Positions 56,969 to 64,000 of a stretch of 64,000 nt of DNA are shown piece by piece. Each line of letters starts with the position of its first letter. The stretch's first letter is position 1. The stretch spans positions 124,001 to 188,000 of the forward strand of contig JAHLKC010000038.1 of assembly GCA_025449115.1 (NCBI GenBank). Reading direction: 5' to 3'. Made by a program: the position numbers and the translations under genes. Under the pieces are notes generated by a model that was given only the letters and a program-made list of their open reading frames with translations, was not told where the DNA came from and searched no databases. Source of the stretch: Chytridium lagenaria. Its lineage: Eukaryota; Chytridiomycota; Chytridiomycetes; Chytridiales; Chytridiaceae.

Positions 56969-59900
56969 ATGAACTCGGAAGGGTCGAGAGGTGCTCCACA
57001 GGGGGGCCTCCCGGCTAGGACCGGATACTCAATGGCAGCAATCGAAGATTTGGGACTTGTTCTCACTCACCGAACCAACCCAGCCGTTATTGGTGGCAAA
57101 AGAAAACGTCATCAGCAACAGCAATCTCAGCAACCACAGCAACCACAACAACCACAAAATAACATTCTTCCACCATCTGATAATACATTCGAGCTTGGTC
57201 ATCATGAAGGCGCCGCAGGGGCTGCAGGCGGAGGCATGGAAGGAGTTTTTCATCACAGCACTTTGGATTTTGGAATGTTGGGCATGGTCAAGGATGAGCA
57301 GCATCCTGCATCCCTCAACTCACTTGCCACTCCATCGTCATTCCACTTGAGTTCTCAACACGAACAGCAGCAAACTTTTTCCACACCAATGCCAAGCAAT
57401 AGCCCCTCCGCCGATTCATCTTCGATAAATCTCTACAACACTTTGCGGGCAAAGACATCAGTTGGACTACAGGAGATGGCTCTTAACGGGCAGGAGGACA
57501 AGCCTCAGACAGCAACTGTTTCCATTACCACATCCACAGGTGCTGCTGGGGAAAGAGCCAAGCGGCGAAAGGTTAGCACTGCTTGCGTCACTTGCCAAAA
57601 AGCCCACGTCTCTTGCGAAGAGAGACGTCCTTGCCAGCGTTGTATTCGACGCGGCGAGGCTCACCTTTGTACAGATGCTCCACGCAAAGCGGTGCTGGTC
57701 GCCGCTGCCAAAGCTGCTGCCGTGGCTGCAGGTGTTGATGACTGTTCTTCTTGTCCTGTGACGAGAAGGCCTCTCTTGCCTGCTCCTACGGCGAGTGACG
57801 TTAAGGGTGCTCCACCGCCACTTCTTCCTTGCCAGACGTTAAAAAAGCAGAAGGCAGCAACGGCTTCGCAACGTGGACCCGCAGGGAAGCACAACAGCTT
57901 GCTGCTGCAACAACAGCAACAGCAACAACAGCAGCAGCAGCAGCAGAGTATGCCACCTCCATTCCATCGCGGAGATTCTACATTTTCGTCCTCTCCCTCG
58001 CCTATGCCTGGCATCGCGTCAGCTAATGCCTTTGCCGCAAATGGTCTTCCCTCATTTGGTGGCAATTTTGTTGGCTCGCCTTCACCCGCTGCAGGAGCCA
58101 TGTCCTCCTCTTCATCTTCGTCCTCCTCGTCACCCTCTCCACTTCTACATCACAATCATACCCGTCCTTCATATGAAATGCCTGGCCCATCCTCCAACCC
58201 CGCTTTCCTGTCCGCACCATCGGACTCCTCCCTCGCCTTCAACATGTTCCCACCTGCTAATGCCGTCTTCGGCAATATGCACGGCGCACCTATCGACCCC
58301 TCAACACAGAATGTTTCCGGCCTAGGGCTGGTCCCTAACTATGGAACATTTCCACCGACTTGACCTCTATGGGTATGGACACCGACACCAACTCGACCTA
58401 CCAAATCAACGGTGCCATGTCACTCCCCTGTGGCCTTCTTCTTTCCGACATTCAATCCATACTTGGACCCATGGACGCGACCTTTAGCGACCTCCTCATG
58501 TCCTGCAACCTCGACACTGACTTTTCCACCCTTATTCCCCCTTGTATGCCCACCGAGAACGTCGTTGACCTCGAGTCGCTCGCAGAAGCTTGGGCCAGCA
58601 CGCTCAAAGAATGCGATGGGGAAGGTGGAACACAGTGTGGGGATTGTCCTGTTGGGAAAATTAAGAAGGGGTCAGCGGCCAAGACTGCTGCTGCGACTTC
58701 ATCTGGGGCTTGCTCAAAGGAGGCTGGACCTGCTGTTTCGAATCCGGTCACGTTGTGTAGTGATGGATCGTTGGCATCTGCCAAACATCGGAGGCCTATA
58801 CAGCATCGGGAGATTGCGTTTGAGACGGAGGAGGATGTGATGCGGCAGCCTCAAGTGATTTCGAAAGCAGGTGCGGCGGAGATGCAGCCTGTGCAGCAGA
58901 ATGCGCCCGTACCTGTAAATGAGGTTGCCAAGGTAGATGATGTGGTTATTGCTGTGGATGAGAAGGCAGTTCAGAAGGTGGTAGAGAAGGAGACGCAGCA
59001 GGCTGTCGTAACTCCTGTTCAACCACTGCCAGTCTCTGCACCTAGATTCAAGAATCCTATTGGGGATATTCAATCCTATGATTACGCAAAGGTGCGTTTG
59101 AAGTTTCTCTTCTTATCCCTCCTTTTTTTGTTTTTCTATTTCTGTTCTATGTATCACGTACTGATTTTCTTTTCTTTTTCAGGGCTACCGCCGCCTCGAA
59201 CGCTTCCTTAACACCCACATCTCTTCCTCTGGTCGCCAACGTATCCTCGCATCCTTTGCCAGACTCCAACCCGCCTTCCAACTCCTCTCAAATACTCGCA
59301 CTCGCACCGCCTCTGACGACCTAGCTTCAGAACTCGCCCTCCGCACCGTCATAGCTGAGCACCTTGGTCAAATTGGTGAACACGGTGCATCCATCTTGAA
59401 CCCTCCACCTCCCATCGAGCATGACGCCGAAAAAGCCGCCACAGCCTCTCTTGACGCTCTCCGCCAGAGACTTGCGCGAGCGAATGAAGACACTCCACCG
59501 CCTGGACCTGCTGTTGTGATTTGGAGACGAACAGGAGAGGTTGTTGCTGTGAGTGAGGGGTTTGCACAGTTGTTGGGGTTGGAAGCTGCGAGACTAGTGT
59601 TTGGGGCGGGTTGTGGGCCTGATACGGCTTGTGGACGTGGGGATCCCGATGGTGTGGGGATTGGAATCCATGAGGTCCTTACTGAAGATTCTGCTGTATC
59701 GCTGTATGAACGGTTCTCGGAGGTAGCTGTGGAAGGCGGGGGTGGGGTGTTATCGAAATGCGAGGTGAGGGATCCTCGAATTGGGATATCCTGTTCATTT
59801 GGTGGGCCAGATGAATTGGCGTACCCTTCCTTTACCAACACGGTTGATCCACTTGGGAATTCTGTGGCGTCGGCTTGTGCGGCGAGTGGACCCGAGGGGG

Positions 59901-60064
59901 CTGTTGTTGCAAGGAATGGGGCTGCTACATGTTTGCTCTCGTTTGCGGTTAGGAAGGATTTCAAGGGGTTGCCTGTTGCTGTTGTGGGGACTTTTGTGCC
60001 GGTTGAGAATCGAGGGGATGATGTTGGGGGCGGCAGTGATTGTATTTTGAGGATGATGGCGTGA
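56969..60064 (+). CDS. ERT1: ERT1/AcuK-type Zn2Cys6 transcription factor with PAS domain
   Basis: A regulator family controlling gluconeogenesis and use of non-fermentable carbon (ERT1, RDS2, AcuK, AcuM). After a Q-rich N-terminus comes KRRKVSTACVTCQKAHVSCE followed by ERRPCQRCIRRGEAHLC, a perfect CX2CX6CX5CX2CX8C cluster of this subfamily. Low-complexity stretches follow (poly-Gln at 57904-57946, poly-Ser near 58110). A typical YDYAKGYRRLERFL region spans the intron at 59092-59182. The PAS-like domain shows GPAVVIWRRTGEVVAVSEGF, AQLLGL, GIHEVLTEDSAVSLYERFSE. A single base seems missing near 58360, where one frame stops (FPPT) and the next continues LTSMGMDTDTNS. The linker before the PAS domain is shorter and less conserved than in Ascomycota. 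Confidence 0.84.
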
Positions 60065-61326
60065 TGATTTAGGGGGGCTAACGCTTTTTGTGTTTGGCGT
60101 TGCAACAATTGGGTCTTTTTGGGGGATCTGCTGGGGGATACACCGCTGCGTGGAGATTGTACCTTGATGGTCTTGATAACCTATTACTTCAGCATATCTC
60201 TTGTGTACTCTTTCTTTCTTTTTTTCTTTTTCTCTGTTATTTGATTGCTCCTTTGCGCACTGTTTAATTTGGACATTCTCGTCGCTGTTTTTAGTTTTAC
60301 TTTAGCCTCTTTTTTTTTATATTGATTTCCTTTTTTGTTTTTTTGTCGCTTTTACGCCTTGTTGTTACTTAATAATTTTTCTTTTCTCTCTTCTCGCATG
60401 TCCGTATTAGTACTTTTACGGAATGTTCCATTAAATATGCATACCTTTCATAAGCTGCGTTTAACCTTTTGTGTAAATTTGAGCAGTGCGGGAAGTTCTT
60501 TTGATTGAGAAATCCCAAAGGGCTTTGTTCTCTTTTTTTTTTGATTTTTGAGAAATCTGATGATTTTGAGAAATCCCATTAAAATTCTTTGTATTTTTGA
60601 GCAAGAATTTCTGTTGTATCACATTGAAGTTTGAAAGGGGGGTGTTGGTACCTTTGGTTGAGCCAAGGATGCCAAGTATTATATGTTTTTGTACTTTTTC
60701 TTTGCACATATAAATGTATGCACCCTTCATTTTCTTATAAAGATACCCTATTTTTTCTTTCTTTTCCTTTTGTAACTATTCTCTTTCGCGAGAGATGATC
60801 TTTCATGTAATAAAAAACATATAGGTTTTTTTCTCATGATGGCTTGAAGATTGGAGACGTTGTCAGACTGGAACGTTTTTTCAGAAAAGGGAAAAACGTA
60901 CAAGGAAAATGACATTTGTTTTAAAAAAAAAAGGAATAACTCACCACCCAGACGATGTGACGTTGGCATGTTTATGGACATGGATTGCTCGCATGCTTTA
61001 AAAGCTTTTTCTGTTGAAACCACGACTCTGACGATTACAAGGGCGGATTTTCCTCGTGGCCTTGTCCGGGGGAAAATGTCGGTTTTGGGGCAATTTGTCT
61101 GCACCTTCCTGAATCTCTGGTTCGTTGAGTGAGACTCGTCGTGATGTAACAGAGCGTGAATAAGGGGAAGGGCTTGTTCATGGATGGTCGCGTGGCTCTT
61201 TTTTTAGAGAGAGTAACAGTGAGAAAAATACACAAAGCTGTGATGTACGCATATTGGTGGTCGTGGGTCTCTAAGATCAGATCTGAGAAAGGATGGATCG
61301 CAAATGTGGGTTCTTTGAATGACGTG

Positions 61327-62190
61327 TTTGCTGCGGATGGATAAAAGCTTGAACGCGTGTTAGGATGATGATGCGACGTGTGGGTATCTCAACAATTCGC
61401 TCTGCCAAGGGAGATTTTCTGGACGGGAAGGAACAAGGGTTACAAACAAGAATGGCGCGATTAGACTAGGCATTTTAAAGTGTAGCCAGTTGTGTTGCTG
61501 AGAGAGAGGAAGAGTGAGGAAAAGGGTAAAGAAAGTGCCATTTGATAGAAATGTCGTTATGCGTTAGGGATGGGTCTCTTGGATTAACCCTAAGGAGGTG
61601 GATCCTGAAAGCGGGCTTGGAGATGCTCTTATTTATTTGAAATGACGCGTTGCTGCGGATGGATGCCAAAATGGGAACGCGTTATAGATAATGATGTGAC
61701 GTGTGGGTGATTCAACGACGTGTGGGTTTCCATTCTCTTTCTCTTTGCCGAGGAGGACCACCTGGGCACCGTCGGAGAAGGACAGGAGTAGGACGGGAGG
61801 GATCTATGACCCACTTCATGATTCAGTCTTGTGAACAGTGAACTTTATGGGCCGAGCATTAGGGTATCGTGCGTTTTTTTTTTTCTGTTGGTGGGGAGCA
61901 AAAATGGATAATACTAAAGAGGAACTGCTGTTGAATAATCCTATAAGTCAGCGTTTGACTAGTGTCGCGTGGCCTTTGTGGAGAGTATAAAAGGAAAATC
62001 AGCAATGATGATGATGATAGAAGAGCGGAAGCCTAAAAACGTGTTTACGGGTAGGCGATAGCGGGGCCTCTCCAGTTTACTGAGCAAGTAATCTGATAAA
62101 GCAGGCTTGAGGCTGTTTTTCGCGTAATATATGACTAGCGTGTTGTTGCTGCGGATGGGTCAACCACACGCGTGATGTGAGGTGGTGACG
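61327..62190. repeat. Three degenerate copies of a ~60-bp repeat
   Basis: The word CTGCGGATGG occurs at 61331, 61653 and 62149. Each time it is preceded by a TGAC...CG(T)GTT-type word and followed by ACGCGT and GATGATG.GACGTGTGGGT-like words (weaker in the third copy). Copies two and three also share an upstream AAGC.GGCTTG block. Spacing is 322 and 496 bp, so these are dispersed rather than simple tandem units. Confidence 0.7.
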
Positions 62191-62284
62191 ACTGATCATA
62201 ATGAGACACGTAAGTTTGTTTCTTGAATATGATAATGAAGCTTTTCGAGATCAAATAATTGTAACGTAACGTAATTTTGAGTGT

Positions 62285-62308
62285 GTATACATGTATACAT
62301 GTATACAT
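62285..62308. repeat. (GTATACAT)x3 self-complementary repeat
   Basis: Three exact copies of GTATACAT. The unit contains the palindromes GTATAC and ATGTATACAT, so the array can pair with itself. Confidence 0.95.
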
Positions 62309-63357
62309 CAAATCAATCTAAAAGTTTTAAGTAATGTACACAAGATTGGGGCTGATGGCCAAACACCAATAAGGCGTCTGCTTTAGGCGCATCAAATTAA
62401 AGTAACTGCATAAGGATTGGATCAAGGTTGAGGCGACGGAGACGGAGACGTCCAACTTGAAACTGTATGCTTTTCGATTTCCGTATAATGTAAACAGTTT
62501 TACGTTGCTCCCTTGTTGATGTCGTTTGTGGTTTCCTGTTTCCAAAGCGGCCCACGACAACAGATTTCAGGCCCAACCACATTCTTGGCCCATGGGCCAT
62601 AGTATCCAAATCCATAAATAGATATTTGTACTACCATCAATGAATTATTAGAAAAAAAAGAAAAAAGAGTATTAATATATAATAACAAAGAAGAAAAAAG
62701 ATAAAAGTAAAAAAAAAAACTAAAAAAGTAAAAAAGTAAAAAAGTCATACAAAAGAAAGGTAAAAAACCTTGTTTGTAAACAAAACCATCATTATTTACA
62801 TGATGCATTAATAATAATATGTAAAAAGTAAAATAATAAATGAATGAATAAATGAATAATAAATAATCAAATCAAACATGAAATCACACACAACAAAAAG
62901 AATAGTAAAAGAATAAAATAATTTAATAAATGATTAATAAAATAATTAATGAATAATAAATGAGATAATAAAAAAAGGATTTACAAATCGAGGAAAGAAA
63001 AACAATAAAATAATAAAATATGAAATTATTAAAGTAAATAATAAATAATAAACAAAAAACCAACGTGGATGCAATAATAATAAGGTTTGGGTGAAAATAT
63101 GAATGATGATGGATGGTCATCCTCAAAAAGGTGTTTTATTATCAACAAAAAAAAAGATAATAATATAAAAAGTTTGCATCCCCCCTCACTTCTGGCCTGC
63201 TTATTACGCACAGTCAACGGCTGACCTACCTCCAGCATCTCTTTCACCCATCACACAACATCACACCCATCGCCTTTTAATTCTTTTATCGCAAAACTGT
63301 TCATAATCACGACATCCCATCGCATCGTTAGATTCTATATAGACTATTCATTCCAAA

Positions 63358-64000
63358 TGGTGTCCCAAGGTTACCGACCTGAACCTCCTCCATCCCACGA
63401 CTACTACACGCAGATGATATCATGTCTGTCCCGTCAAGGACGCATGTTCTCGTCACGGAGGTGCGATACATTGTTCACATACTGTACTGGACATAAACGT
63501 GCATGACGTATGATGTGGACGACCTCAGCATTCACAGAGGTGAGGATCATAGCATCACTCCCCCTCTCTTTAACATCTATATCCCTCCGCATCACCTTCC
63601 TCAATGTCTCCTTTGTTCGAGCCTCCCGTAGGAGCTGACCTCTCGTATCTGTATTTGAGTTTTATGGCCAAGTTTACATGCCATAGCACCACGTGCCGAT
63701 GATCGTCCCGCGTCTACCTAGTTGAAGGATCCTACACTTTTTTCGTTGTCCGACCTTTCCTTCACTCAACCTTGAGTTTCTTGATTCCTCTCCGATCACC
63801 CTCCCCTCCCCCATCGCAGTGAGCGCTCCACCACCACCCACTTGCTCATTCAGACACTCTTCATCAACACACACTCAAACCATCCTGTCAAATCATGGCG
63901 CAAATGTCTGCTACACAATGATCCCTGCCACTTTCAACCTCGCTTAGCCATTGGATGAAACTCTAACTCTTGCTTTTCAGATCCCTCAACCGATCTACTG
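63358..64000 (+). CDS. Start of an unknown gene, truncated by right edge
   Basis: ATG at about 63358 reads MVSQGYRPEPPPSHDYYTQM, then ISCLSRQGRMFSSR up to a GTGCGA donor near 63461. A later intron end is clear: CTCTAACTCTTGCTTTTCAG at about 63961-63980, with exon sequence ATCCCTCAACCGATC running to the window edge. What lies between is uncertain. Pro/Tyr-rich start, no family recognised. Confidence 0.35.

Larger units (their letters stand above)
60065..63357. other. Long intergenic region with repeats
   Basis: About 3.3 kb. The first 400 bases are T-rich (ERT1 3' UTR). From 61.3 to 62.2 kb it holds three copies of a degenerate repeat (separate entry). At 62285 lies a small palindromic repeat. 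From 62640 to 63170 the sequence is very AT-rich (AATAATAAATGAATG words). A 62-codon frame at 61156-61344 lacks an ATG start. No gene is seen. Confidence 0.6.

Noticed and set aside
61156..61344. 62-codon plus-strand frame
   Set aside because: No ATG start, no splice context, and it runs into the degenerate repeat.
62500..63247. Minus-strand frames rich in Phe, Tyr, Ile and Leu
   Set aside because: They come from very AT-rich low-complexity DNA and have no domain-like pattern.
1..64000. tRNA, rRNA, CRISPR array, intact transposon
   Set aside because: I looked for T-arm-like words, rRNA cores, regular spacer arrays and transposase motifs by eye and found none I could support. A tRNA or covariance-model scan would be decisive.

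Overview
The window looks like nuclear DNA of a zoosporic (chytrid-type) fungus. Fungal signs are a Kex2-type protease, a Zn2Cys6 regulator of the ERT1/AcuK type, an Agd3-like CE18 deacetylase, and short introns (mostly 38-90 nt) with GTAAG-like donors and CTAAC-like branch sites a few bases before the acceptor. A probable orthologue of the centrosome/cilium protein CSPP1 argues for a lineage that still has a flagellum. The species cannot be named from sequence alone.

Layout. About 0.4-38 kb is gene-dense, with roughly 23 small to medium housekeeping genes that mostly alternate strand. Tail-to-tail gaps can be only 11-17 bp and head-to-head gaps only 9-70 bp. In order: an unknown spliced gene, kexin, a secreted-type GST, a FYVE protein, a SANT-like protein, prefoldin subunit 3, MYG1, an unknown, RPP1 (RNase P/MRP), an unknown, the MPS1 kinase, TIM13, a cyclic-nucleotide-binding/F-box/LRR protein, thymidylate kinase, CSPP1-like, epsin, two small proteins, a very charged KE/RD-rich protein, ERV46, TMA20/MCT-1, and a Rieske-DUF455 fusion. 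Several doubtful small genes lie at 34.4 and 37-39 kb.

From about 39 kb the character changes to few, long genes separated by 2-3 kb of low-complexity, AT-rich or repeat-bearing DNA. The genes are a ~10 kb multi-pass membrane glycosyltransferase of family GT4, a secreted CE18 polysaccharide deacetylase facing it tail to tail, an ERT1-like transcription factor, and the start of another gene at the right edge. The GT4 plus CE18 pair resembles the core of the Aspergillus galactosaminogalactan (GAG) exopolysaccharide locus (Gtb3 plus Agd3) and is the most interesting candidate system here.

A caution for every gene model: many clearly homologous genes are interrupted by single-base frame changes, nearly always in a homopolymer run and usually one base too many. 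Essential genes are affected (prefoldin 3, MPS1, TMA20, MYG1, epsin), so I read these mainly as assembly or base-calling errors. Coordinates are outer limits of coding regions including introns, and exact ends of frameshifted genes are approximate.
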